Assembly (NCBI RefSeq): GCF_028743715.1
Contig: NZ_CP117996.1
Location: forward strand, 2,728,001 to 2,792,000
Direction: 5' to 3'
Length of the DNA: 64,000 bases
From: Microbacterium sp. Clip185
GTDB taxonomy: Bacteria > Actinomycetota > Actinomycetes > Actinomycetales > Microbacteriaceae
Shown here: piece after piece, positions 7,966 through 15,326 of the stretch
Layout of the letters: each line of letters starts with the position of its first letter
How positions within the stretch are numbered: position 1 is the first letter of the stretch
Translations under genes and position numbers: made by a program
The notes under the pieces: generated by a model
Told to the model about the DNA's origin: nothing
The model's database searches: none
Seen by the model: only the letters and a program-made list of their open reading frames with translations

Positions 7966-8736
7966 ATCACGAACGAACTCGGCGACTTCCTCCGCGCTCG
8001 CCGTCAGGACAGGGCGCTCGCACCCGAACACGACTCCCCCGGCGCCAGGCGGACTCCGGGTCTGCGCCGTGAAGAGGTCGCGATCCGCGCCGGGATCAGC
8101 GTCGACTACTACGTCCGTCTCGAGCAGGGGCGGGAGTCCCGCCCGAGCGATGCCGTGATCGCCGCTCTCGCCCACGCGCTCGAGCTCTCACCGGATGCAG
8201 CGCGGCATCTCCTGCGACTTCGCGATGCGGACGCGGCGCCGACGGAGCCGACCTCCGACACCGATCTCGTCCCACGGATGTCGGCTCTCGTCGCGGCGGT
8301 GCGCCCGCAGCCTGCGTACGTGCTCGACAGACTCAGCACGATCGTCGCGGCGAACGAGGAAGGCATGTCGCTGTACGCCGGACTCGCCGAGCTACCGCCG
8401 GAGCAGCGCAACACGTGCCGGTACCTGCTGACCGACCCGCGCGCCCGCGAGACGTTCCTCGACTGGGAAGAGCTCGCCCGCGGCGCCGTCGCGCACCTCC
8501 GTGCGGCGAACGTCGACCGCCTCGACGATCCTCGGCTGAGCGATCTCGTGCGCGAACTCGGGGCCCAGAGCTCGCAGTTCGCGGCGTGGTGGAGCGGGCA
8601 TATCGTCGAGCGGCGCCGGGGAGCGACCACCCGCATCCGCGGACTCGACGGTGTCGTCACCGAGCGGAGCTACGAGATCCTCCACCTGCCGGACGACTCC
8701 GTGCGCCTGACGATCTGGCTCCCGCCGGCGGCGTGA
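7966..8736 (+). CDS. XRE-family regulator with MmyB-like C-terminal domain (apparent ATC start)
   Basis: A protein of about 256 residues. The N-terminal Cro/C1 helix-turn-helix (ELGDFLRARRQ, then TPGLRREEVAIRAGIS and DYYVRLEQGRES) is followed by the MmyB-like ligand-binding domain (PAYVLDRLSTIVAANE, LLTDPRARETFLDW, FAAWWSGH). Family members begin a few residues before ELGDFL. In this frame there is no ATG, GTG or TTG between 7879 and that point. The only well-placed start is ATC at 7966, six bases after AGGAG (7955-7959). An ATG at 7870 or 7876 would add an unusual tail of about 31 residues overlapping the divergent methyltransferase. It probably regulates that methyltransferase. Confidence 0.82.
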   Translation: MTNELGDFLRARRQDRALAPEHDSPGARRTPGLRREEVAIRAGISVDYYVRLEQGRESRPSDAVIAALAHALELSPDAARHLLRLRDADAAPTEPTSDTDLVPRMSALVAAVRPQPAYVLDRLSTIVAANEEGMSLYAGLAELPPEQRNTCRYLLTDPRARETFLDWEELARGAVAHLRAANVDRLDDPRLSDLVRELGAQSSQFAAWWSGHIVERRRGATTRIRGLDGVVTERSYEILHLPDDSVRLTIWLPPAA

Positions 8737-8758
8737 GCACCCGACCTACACTCGTCCC

Positions 8759-9067
8759 ATGAGTGCGTTCCTCCCCGGCGCCCGCGGCACGCAGCCCTGC
8801 CCGGACTGCGGCGCCCAGGTCGCGCAGTCCGACCGATACCCCGAGTATCTCTGCGACGAATGCGAATCGCGCGCTGTGGATGCGGACGGCGCCCGCGTCA
8901 CCGGATCGAACGCGTCCTTCGGCGGCGGGTTCGTGCTGCACTGGCCGGACGGCGAGCACGAGTCCCTTCCCTGCGCCTCGGCGCGGGTGTGGGTCGACGG
9001 ACGCGAGTGGGAGTACTCCGAGGCGCGTTTCGGCGGGGTGCTGATCACGCCCGTCCACGACCGCTAA
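8759..9067 (+). CDS. Small zinc-ribbon hypothetical protein
   Basis: A 102-residue protein with two CxxC knuckles in its first 40 residues (CPDC and CDEC), consistent with a zinc ribbon. A beta-rich tail follows with conserved-looking tryptophans (LHWPDG, VWVDGREWEYSEARFGG). TACACT ends six bases before the ATG, supporting leaderless initiation here. No function can be assigned. It is followed by the first 171-bp repeat copy. Confidence 0.72.
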   Translation: MSAFLPGARGTQPCPDCGAQVAQSDRYPEYLCDECESRAVDADGARVTGSNASFGGGFVLHWPDGEHESLPCASARVWVDGREWEYSEARFGGVLITPVHDR

Positions 9068-9078
9068 CCCGACCGTCG

Positions 9079-9262
9079 GCTATGCGTCAGCAAAGAATCA
9101 CGAAAAGGTAACGGGAACCTCTTCCCCTCCGTTATCTCACCGTTATAGAGTGCTCGCACGGTAGTTGTTTTGCTGTGGCAGCTACCGACATGTGATTGCA
9201 GGACACTCTTGGTGCAAAGGGACAAGGGCCGGTCGGAAGCCTCTCCGACCGGCCCTTACTGC
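9079..9262 (+). ncRNA. 171-bp structured repeat, copy 1: putative small RNA with promoter and terminator
   Basis: Bases 9092-9262 are identical to 16778-16948, and the similarity extends with three mismatches back to 9079. Internal order on the plus strand: an arm GGTAACGG (9107-9114); two CCGTTAT repeats 11 bp apart (9129-9135 and 9140-9146); a -10-like TAGAGT (9146-9151); hairpin CGGTAGTTG/CAGCTACCG (9159-9187); hairpin TTGCA/TGCAA (9196-9217); and a perfect 14-bp terminator-like stem AAGGGCCGGTCGGA/TCCGACCGGCCCTT (9224-9257). This suggests an RNA of about 100 nt ending at the stem. The orientation is inferred. The last stem also stands just beyond the stop of the convergent hsp20 gene and could terminate that transcript too. 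Confidence 0.6.
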
Positions 9263-9275
9263 CGTTCGCGGTGCG

Positions 9276-9713
9276 TCAGTTCTGCGACTCCGAGACCTGC
9301 AGCGCGGGGGCGTCGTCACCCGTGGTGATCTCGACCTTGCGCGGCTTGGCCTTCTCGCTGACGGGGATCGTGACGCTCAGCACGCCGTTGCGGTAGCTCG
9401 CCGAGATCTTCTCGGTGTCGAGCCCCTGCCCGAGGCTCAGCTGACGCAGGAAGGTGCCCGAGGTCCGCTCGCGCGTGATCCAGGTGACCCCGTCGCCGGC
9501 CGAGAGCGTGCGCTCGGCACGGATGGTCAGCAGCTGACCGTCGATGTCGACATCGACCGAGCCCGGGTCGATGCCTGGCAGGTCGGCGGTGAGGACGTAG
9601 TGGTCGCCGTCGCGGTAGAGGTCCATCGGCATCTGCCGGGGGCCGCGCCGTGCGGTGTCGAAGAACGTGTTCGCCATGCGCTCCAGGTCACGGAGCGAGT
9701 CGTATGCAGCCAT
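9276..9713 (-). CDS. Hsp20-family small heat shock protein
   Basis: A 145-residue alpha-crystallin-type chaperone. A short N-terminal arm (DSLRDLERMANTFFD) precedes the alpha-crystallin domain, with PMDLYRDGDHYVLTADLPG and the family signature YRNGVLSVTIPV near residue 110. It holds unfolding proteins during heat stress. Upstream lie a CIRCE element (9796-9822) and a HAIR-like repeat (9766-9786), so control by HrcA and possibly HspR is expected. The gene converges on the structured repeat at 9079-9262. Confidence 0.95.
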   Translation of the reverse strand: MAAYDSLRDLERMANTFFDTARRGPRQMPMDLYRDGDHYVLTADLPGIDPGSVDVDIDGQLLTIRAERTLSAGDGVTWITRERTSGTFLRQLSLGQGLDTEKISASYRNGVLSVTIPVSEKAKPRKVEITTGDDAPALQVSESQN

Positions 9714-9765
9714 AGTCGTCTCCTCTCGAGCGGGATCGGATGCGGATCCGACCCGTAGTCCCTAA

Positions 9766-9786
9766 GTTGAGCCCCCTTGACTCAAC
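9766..9786. promoter_or_regulatory. HAIR-like element (HspR site candidate)
   Basis: The sequence GTTGAGC-N7-ACTCAAC has the same 7-7-7 geometry as the HspR-binding HAIR consensus CTTGAGT-N7-ACTCAAG, keeping the core TTGAG/ACTCAA. On the minus strand its right arm also supplies TTGAGT, a possible -35 box for hsp20. Binding by HspR is inference. Confidence 0.55.
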
Positions 9787-9795
9787 AATCACAGA

Positions 9796-9822
9796 TTAGC
9801 ACTCTCATACCGGGAGTGCTAG
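9796..9822. promoter_or_regulatory. CIRCE element (HrcA operator)
   Basis: TTAGCACTC (9796-9804), nine spacer bases and GAGTGCTAG (9814-9822) match the CIRCE consensus TTAGCACTC-N9-GAGTGCTAA except for the final base. It lies about 90 bp upstream of the hsp20 start and implies repression by HrcA with release on heat shock. Confidence 0.93.
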
Positions 9823-9872
9823 TTCTCACAGACCCCTCTGAGCGCGCGTCGGCCAGCTCATAGAATCGGCGG

Positions 9873-10847
9873 GTGAACCGCCCCGCCGAGACGGCGAAGA
9901 AGCCGCCTCTGCTGCGGACGATCGCCCTGAATCCACTGATCTGGGCGGCCGCCTGCACGCTGGCGGCGCTGCCCGGATACCTCACCGACGGCGGGTTCTT
10001 CTCGTATCTGATGTCGATCATCGCGGGTGCGCTGTGCGGGATCTGGTTCGTGAGCCTCACGGTGCGCATGCCGCACCCCGCCGGCGCCATCGCGCATCTC
10101 GTGATGGCCGTTGCCCTCGCGCCGGCCATGTTCGCGGCCATCGAACTCGTGCCGCCGATGCTGGCGCCGGGCGCACCGCGCGCGGTCTACACAGGCGTCC
10201 TCTTCGCTCTGCCGCCGGCGGCCGGCTGGGTCTGGATCACGCTCATCAGCCGCGTCACCTCCCTGGTATCGAGAAAGACCCGCGCACAGCCGCGGGTTCC
10301 CCTGGCGTGGGAGAACGACGGCGACGCGGTCATCGTCCGTTTCCGTGCGATCCCGATGCGGATGCGGGAACTCACCGCGTGGATGGTCGCCACCATCCTC
10401 GCGACGGGAGCGATCGTCACGACGGCACTGATCGTCTTCGGCGACATCGTCGAGCGGCTCGGCCCCCGCCTGCTGATCCTCGCGCTCGGGGTGCTCTTCG
10501 CATTCCCGGCCTATCTCGTCGTCACCGCGCTCTTGCGCCGACGTTCGGTCGACGCGAGCGTGCGGGTCTCGCGGGACCGGATGTGGATCACCGCCGGCGA
10601 GACGACGCACGCGCTCCGGCTGAGCCAGATCGAGCGGCTGCGATGGGGCATCGGTAGCGACTACGCGCGGCTCGAGGTCACGGCGCCGGGGGTCGATCTG
10701 GCTCTGCTGGTGGGCATCGCGAAGCAGGCCAAGGGCATCGCATCCGAGCTTCCTCCGCTGCCGGCGCGAACGCTGCGTCTCGCCGAGACCGAAGGGCTGA
10801 AGCAGACCGCCTCGCGGCGCGGCCTCGTGACCCTCTCGCGCGTCTGA
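9873..10847 (+). CDS. Membrane protein of unknown function
   Basis: A 324-residue protein with about six hydrophobic segments (near 21-38, 45-66, 77-97, 106-130, 170-192 and 196-220). A C-terminal soluble beta-rich region of about 90 residues follows (VSRDRMWITAGETTHALRLS), reminiscent of a PH-like domain. TAGAAT (9861-9866) ends exactly six bases before the GTG, supporting a leaderless start there. It is convergent with fadD, with one base between the two genes. No function is assigned. Confidence 0.72.
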   Translation: MNRPAETAKKPPLLRTIALNPLIWAAACTLAALPGYLTDGGFFSYLMSIIAGALCGIWFVSLTVRMPHPAGAIAHLVMAVALAPAMFAAIELVPPMLAPGAPRAVYTGVLFALPPAAGWVWITLISRVTSLVSRKTRAQPRVPLAWENDGDAVIVRFRAIPMRMRELTAWMVATILATGAIVTTALIVFGDIVERLGPRLLILALGVLFAFPAYLVVTALLRRRSVDASVRVSRDRMWITAGETTHALRLSQIERLRWGIGSDYARLEVTAPGVDLALLVGIAKQAKGIASELPPLPARTLRLAETEGLKQTASRRGLVTLSRV

Positions 10848-10848
10848 C

Positions 10849-12564
10849 TCAGCGGGCCGAGAGGCGCTCGCGGACGACGCGGCGCAGCACCTTGCCGATC
10901 TGCGAGCGCGGCAGGTCCTCCACCTGGACGATCCGCTTGGGCACCTTGTACGTCGTCACGTGCGTGCGCGCGAAGTCCCGCAGCGCGGCCGCGTCGAAGA
11001 CCGCCCCTTCTCGGACGACGATCGCGGCCACCACATCCTCACCGCCGGAGGGACGGGGGATGCCGACAACGGCCGCTTCGGCCACATCCGGATGCAGCAG
11101 GAGCACCTGTTCGACCTCGGTCGGGCTGACGTTGAAGCCTCCGGTGATGATCAGTTCTTTCACGCGGTCGATCACCGTGACGAAGCCGTCCTCGCTCACC
11201 GTCACGATGTCGCCGGTGCGCAGCCAGCCTCCGGGAAGGAGCACGGCCGCGGTCTCGTCCGGCTGCTGCCAGTAGCCCTGGAACACCTGCGGGCCGCGGA
11301 TGAGCAGCTCGCCCGCCTCTCCGGCGGCCCGGTCGACGCGCGGATCGTCGGGATCGACGACCCGGATCTCGGTGCTCGGGAACGGGACGCCCACGGTGCC
11401 GGGGCGCCGCGAGGGCCCGATCGGGTTGCCGAGCGCGACCGGCGAGGTCTCGGTCATGCCGTACCCCTCCACGAGAAGCCCGCCCGTCGCCTCCTCCCAG
11501 CGCGTCACCGTCGGCACCGGGAGGCTCGTCGCCCCGGAGATGGCGAAGCGGATGCTGGAGAGATCGACGCCCTTGCGGGTACTCGCCCGCGAGAGGGCGT
11601 CGTAGATCGGCGGCACGGCGGGCAGGAACGTGGGCTTCGATTTCGCGGATGCGGCGATGACCGCATCCACGTCGAACTTCGGGAAGAGCACGACGCGCGC
11701 ACCCAGCGAGATCGCGAACGTGAGGCAGAGGGTGAGCCCGTACGCGTGGAACAGCGGCAGCACGGCGTAGAACACCTCGCCGCCTTCCGTGAGCCCTGGA
11801 ACCCACGCGCGCCCCTGCGCAGCGTTGGAGCGAAGGTTGCGGTGCGAGAGGATCGCGGCCTTGGGCATGCCCGTCGTGCCGCTGGTCAGCTGCAGCAGTG
11901 CGGTGTCGTCCAGACGCGGCTTCGGCCACTTGCGCGGGAGCTTGCGCACGCGCACGAAATCGGACCACTCGAGCAGGCCGCGGGCACGCGGGCGGGTGGT
12001 CATGGCCTCGCGCGTCTCGCGAGCTTTGGCCACCGGGAGCCGCAGTGCCAGACGCTTGCCGAGGGGAAGTGCGTCCGGCACACGCACGGAGACGATGGCC
12101 GAGGGCGCGACATCCTCGGGGAACTCGGCGACGGTGTCCGCGACCTTGTCCCAGACGATGGCGACCACCGCGCCGTGCACCTCGAACTGGTGGCGCAGCT
12201 CACGCGGAGTGTAGAGCGGGTTGTGCTCCACGACGATCGCCCCGATGCGCAGCGCCGCGTAGAACGCGACCACGTGCTGCGGACAGTTCGGCAGGATGAG
12301 CGCGACCCGGTCTCCGGCCTGCACACCCAGCTTGCGCAGCGCGTTGGCAGCGCGTGAGACCTGCTCCCCCAACTCGGCGTATGTCGTCTCGGCACCGTAG
12401 AACTCCAGCGCGACCCGTTCGCCGTAGCGCGCGACGGACGCGTCGAGAAGGTCGACGAGCGTCTCGGTGACGGGTTCGATCTCCGCCGGCACGCCGTCGG
12501 CGTAGGAAGCGATCCAGGGGCGGGCCTCGAGCGGCGAGCCGGCGGTCGTCGCGTCCGTGGTCAT
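10849..12564 (-). CDS. fadD: Long-chain acyl-CoA ligase (FadD-like)
   Basis: A 571-residue ANL-superfamily adenylating enzyme that activates fatty acids with ATP and CoA. The P-loop LTSGTTGMPKA lies near 226-236, followed by GYGMTETSP, the hinge region GWLRTGDI and the C-terminal GGFNVSPTEVEQVL with the catalytic-lysine motif RSQIGKVLRR. The length fits long-chain acyl-CoA synthetases. The ATG at 12564 has a strong GGAGGA ribosome binding site, so the longer upstream reading is not used. It stands 31 bp after the 6-phosphogluconolactonase gene on the same strand. Confidence 0.92.
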   Translation of the reverse strand: MTTDATTAGSPLEARPWIASYADGVPAEIEPVTETLVDLLDASVARYGERVALEFYGAETTYAELGEQVSRAANALRKLGVQAGDRVALILPNCPQHVVAFYAALRIGAIVVEHNPLYTPRELRHQFEVHGAVVAIVWDKVADTVAEFPEDVAPSAIVSVRVPDALPLGKRLALRLPVAKARETREAMTTRPRARGLLEWSDFVRVRKLPRKWPKPRLDDTALLQLTSGTTGMPKAAILSHRNLRSNAAQGRAWVPGLTEGGEVFYAVLPLFHAYGLTLCLTFAISLGARVVLFPKFDVDAVIAASAKSKPTFLPAVPPIYDALSRASTRKGVDLSSIRFAISGATSLPVPTVTRWEEATGGLLVEGYGMTETSPVALGNPIGPSRRPGTVGVPFPSTEIRVVDPDDPRVDRAAGEAGELLIRGPQVFQGYWQQPDETAAVLLPGGWLRTGDIVTVSEDGFVTVIDRVKELIITGGFNVSPTEVEQVLLLHPDVAEAAVVGIPRPSGGEDVVAAIVVREGAVFDAAALRDFARTHVTTYKVPKRIVQVEDLPRSQIGKVLRRVVRERLSAR

Positions 12565-12595
12565 CACGATCCTCCTCGTGGGCGAGACGGGCGGC

Positions 12596-13324
12596 TCAGC
12601 CGGCCGCTGCCTCGTCGAACAGCCACTGCACCGATCCGCCGGCGGCGGTGACGTGGGCTGCGACGACCGCGATCGGCAGCTTCCCCTCCGCGAGCGCTTC
12701 TGCCAGCGCATCCTTCTTGCCGGCGCCAGTGGCGAAGACGACCACGCGCTGTGCGCCGTCGAGGGCTTTCAGCGTGAGCGTGATGCGCGTGGGCGGCGGC
12801 TTGGGAGAGTTGTGGACGGGGATCACGAGTTCGTCGACCGGGCGGAAGTCGGGGTGGCCGGGGAAGAGCGACAGGGTGTGACCGTCTTCTCCGACGCCGA
12901 GCCAGACCAGGTCCAGGCGGGGAGCACCCTCATCCGTCTTCGGCAGCGCCGCGATCGCCGCGGCGTACCGGCGCGCTGATTCGTCCTCGTCGACCTCGGT
13001 ATCCGGACGCAGCTGCACCATGGTGTCGAAGCCGGGCTTCTCGAGGAGCGCGGGGGCGATCGTCCCCCAGTTCGACTGCGGGTCGCTGATGGGCACCGAG
13101 CGCTCGTCGCCGATCAGAACCGTGACCTTCGACCAATCGATCGCGTCCGCATCCTGGGCCGCGAGGATCGCGTAGGCCGCCATGGGCGAGCTGCCTCCGG
13201 CGAGCACCCACACGGCGCTGCCGTGCGCGTCGATCGCGGCGCCGAGCGTACGGACCGCGTCACGGGCCGCCTCGGCGGCAACGTCCGCAGCCTGCGGGAG
13301 GGTGGTGATCGAACCGTAGGTCAC
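12596..13324 (-). CDS. pgl: 6-phosphogluconolactonase
   Basis: A 242-residue enzyme of the DevB/NagB-like fold. It hydrolyses 6-phosphogluconolactone in the oxidative pentose phosphate pathway. Diagnostic segments are VLAGGSSPMAAY (phosphate loop), VLIGDERSVPISDPQSN and LVWLGVGEDGHTLSLFPG. The start is GTG at 13324. The usual neighbours zwf and opcA are not in the window; here it precedes fadD. It is divergent from an alpha/beta hydrolase gene. Confidence 0.93.
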   Translation of the reverse strand: MTYGSITTLPQAADVAAEAARDAVRTLGAAIDAHGSAVWVLAGGSSPMAAYAILAAQDADAIDWSKVTVLIGDERSVPISDPQSNWGTIAPALLEKPGFDTMVQLRPDTEVDEDESARRYAAAIAALPKTDEGAPRLDLVWLGVGEDGHTLSLFPGHPDFRPVDELVIPVHNSPKPPPTRITLTLKALDGAQRVVVFATGAGKKDALAEALAEGKLPIAVVAAHVTAAGGSVQWLFDEAAAG

Positions 13325-13457
13325 GCTGAACTTCTCTCGTCTCGGATGAGGTCGGATGAGCGGGTGGCGCCGGCAGTCGCGGCGAGCAGCCTCGCCCTCC
13401 TCGATTCAACCCCAGGTCGTATGCGATCAGGTGCATGGCAGCTGGGAAACTGGCCCC

Positions 13458-14276
13458 GTGGAACTCCATCTCGGCTCCCTGCCCGTCGCCCTCACCCCGC
13501 TCGGTTCGGCGGAGGGCCGCCCGGCCCTGGTCATCCCCGGCGGACCGTGCCGACCACCCGAGTACCTCACCGACTTCGCCGGCATCGGCGACCTCCATCC
13601 CCTCGTCGTCCTCCACCCGCGCGGCACGCCCGCATCGGGTGGCCTCTCCCGAGGCTGGTGGACGGACGCCGAGGACGTCGTAGCGGCGATCGACGCGCTC
13701 GGCCTCGACGTGGTCGACATCGTCGGCCACTCGGCGGGCACGCGCCTCGCGCTCGCGGTCGCGACCCGGTTCCCCGACCGCGTCCGTTCCCTCGCGCTGG
13801 TGACACCTCCCGCGACCTGGCTGACCGGCACCGCGTACGACGGCGACGACCTTGTCGCGCTCCGAGAGGACGCCGAGGGCATCGCGGGGTACGCGTCGAT
13901 CCTGAACGACGAGCCCGAGACCCAGGAAGCGTTCGAGGAGGTGTTCCACCGGCAGGCGCCCGCCACCTACGCACGATGGACGGCGACCGAGGAGGCGCAC
14001 GCGAGCATCGGGCGGATGAGTCTGGCAGCGGCGGAGGCCTGGTTCCAAGACATCCCCGCCGATGCCGTCGAGCTCATCCGCACCGCATCTCTGCCACCCA
14101 CGCTCGTCGTCGGCGGAGACGTCGACCTGCTCACGGGCCGGCGACCCGTTGCGGAGTATGCCGCGACGCTGGGTGCCCGCCTCGCCATGATCAGCGATTG
14201 CGGCCACTACCCGTGGGTGGAGAAGCCGGCGGAGTTCCGCCGCATCCTCGATGAGTGGCTCAACACAGGGGGCTGA
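13458..14276 (+). CDS. Alpha/beta hydrolase (proline iminopeptidase-like)
   Basis: A 272-residue alpha/beta hydrolase with the oxyanion motif PGGPC near residues 27-31, the nucleophile elbow GHSAG (Ser92), a late acid (VGGDVDLLTG) and the catalytic histidine in DCGHYPWVE. The order HPRG-TPASGG and the GHSAG elbow resemble the proline iminopeptidase branch, but substrate specificity cannot be fixed. GTG at 13458 is chosen because the longer upstream frame has no domain character. Confidence 0.85.
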   Translation: MELHLGSLPVALTPLGSAEGRPALVIPGGPCRPPEYLTDFAGIGDLHPLVVLHPRGTPASGGLSRGWWTDAEDVVAAIDALGLDVVDIVGHSAGTRLALAVATRFPDRVRSLALVTPPATWLTGTAYDGDDLVALREDAEGIAGYASILNDEPETQEAFEEVFHRQAPATYARWTATEEAHASIGRMSLAAAEAWFQDIPADAVELIRTASLPPTLVVGGDVDLLTGRRPVAEYAATLGARLAMISDCGHYPWVEKPAEFRRILDEWLNTGG

Positions 14277-14295
14277 TCACGTCGAAGTCATCCCC

Positions 14296-14321
14296 GATAG
14301 TTCATGATTCCGTGTACTATC
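14296..14321. promoter_or_regulatory. Leaderless promoter and operator candidate of the CmtR-like gene
   Basis: The inverted repeat GATAGT-N14-ACTATC spans 14296-14321 and its right half contains the -10 box TACTAT (14315-14320). Seven bases separate the box from the ATG at 14328, so the message would start at the start codon. A dimeric ArsR-type sensor bound here would block its own promoter. The operator assignment is inference. Confidence 0.6.
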
Positions 14322-14327
14322 CAACAC

Positions 14328-14672
14328 ATGACCACCGTGCTCAACCGCGCCACCGCGACGCACACCGCGGCTCTGGCGCGACTCGGACACGCCCTCTCGG
14401 ACCCGACCCGCGCAGGTGTCCTCCTGGCCCTCCGCGAGGCCCCGGCGTACCCGTCCGACCTCGCCGACGCCCTCGGAGTCTCGCGCCAGGTCATGTCGAA
14501 CCAGCTCGCGTGCCTGCGCGGATGCGGCCTGGTCGAAGCGATCCCTGAAGGGCGTCGCACCTGGTACCGCCTCGCCGACAGCCACCTCGCTCCCGCCCTG
14601 GACGAGCTGCTGAAGGTCGTCCTCTATGTCGAACCGGGCTGCTGCGCCGGCGAGACCTGTCGGTGCGCATGA
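14328..14672 (+). CDS. CmtR-like metal-sensing ArsR-family repressor
   Basis: A 114-residue winged-helix regulator close in pattern to the Cd(II)/Pb(II) sensor CmtR of mycobacteria. Cys62 and Cys66 lie in the recognition helix (ACLRGCGLVE), exactly where CmtR carries its C57-x3-C61 pair. The C-terminal tail is cysteine-rich (PGCCAGETCRCA: C105, C106, C111, C113) and can supply the third thiolate. It also shares DSHLAPALDELL with that family. Its TGA overlaps the ATG of the exporter gene (ATGA). It should repress the exporter until metal binds; cadmium or lead is the most likely ligand. Confidence 0.9.
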   Translation: MTTVLNRATATHTAALARLGHALSDPTRAGVLLALREAPAYPSDLADALGVSRQVMSNQLACLRGCGLVEAIPEGRRTWYRLADSHLAPALDELLKVVLYVEPGCCAGETCRCA

Positions 14673-15319
14673 GCACACCCGCGACTCCGAGCACGGGGCG
14701 CCTGCGCGTGCTGCAGCGCCGCATCCGCTGGATCGTGACCGCGACGATCGCCTACAACGTGGTCGAAGCGACCGTCGCTCTCGCGGCCGGCGCCGCCGCA
14801 TCCTCCGCAGCTCTCGTGGCGTTCGGCCTGGACTCGACGATCGAGGTGCTCTCCGCGGCGGCGGTCGCGTGGCAGTTCACCCGCCGCGACCCCGAGCGCT
14901 GGGAGCGCGGCACGCTTCGCGTGATCGCCGTCGCGTTCTTCGCGCTCGCGATGTACGTCGTCGCGTCGTCGGCGTGGGCGCTGACGACGCGCGTCGAAGC
15001 GGAGCACTCCCTCATCGGCATCATCCTCACGGCTCTGAGCGTGGTGATCATGCCGTTCCTCTCGCTCGCCGAGCGACGCGCGGGCCGCGAAGCCGGCTCC
15101 GCCACGGCTGTCGCAGACGCCGCCCAGACGCTTCTGTGCACCTATCTCTCGGCAGCCGTCCTGCTCGGACTCGTGCTCAACAGCGCATTCGGATGGTGGT
15201 GGGCCGACGCGGTCGCCGGTCTCGTGATCGCCGCGTTCGCGCTTCGAGAGGGTGTCGAGGCGTGGCGAGGCGATGCCTGCGCAACCTCGGTCGGGATGGT
15301 GCTCGAGAACGAGCCCTGA
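14669..15319 (+). CDS. Cation efflux (CDF-like) transporter
   Basis: A 216-residue membrane protein with five to six helices and the cation diffusion facilitator pattern in reduced form. GLDSTIEVLSA in helix 2 and ADAAQTLLCTYLS in helix 5 give acidic metal-ligand positions; WWADAVAGLVIAAFALREG is the typical last helix. The large cytoplasmic C-terminal domain of classical CDF exporters is almost absent. Translational overlap with the CmtR-like repressor argues for export of Cd, Pb or Zn. The ATG at 14669 is chosen for the ATGA overlap. Confidence 0.85.
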   Translation: MSTPATPSTGRLRVLQRRIRWIVTATIAYNVVEATVALAAGAAASSAALVAFGLDSTIEVLSAAAVAWQFTRRDPERWERGTLRVIAVAFFALAMYVVASSAWALTTRVEAEHSLIGIILTALSVVIMPFLSLAERRAGREAGSATAVADAAQTLLCTYLSAAVLLGLVLNSAFGWWWADAVAGLVIAAFALREGVEAWRGDACATSVGMVLENEP

Positions 15320-15326
15320 GGGGCGG

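Noticed and set aside
9196-9262. A TTG-initiated reading frame shared by both copies of the 171-bp repeat, a possible conserved small peptide.
   Set aside because: The frame has no stop inside the repeat and runs into unrelated sequence in each copy, so no common peptide is encoded; the hairpins explain the conservation better.
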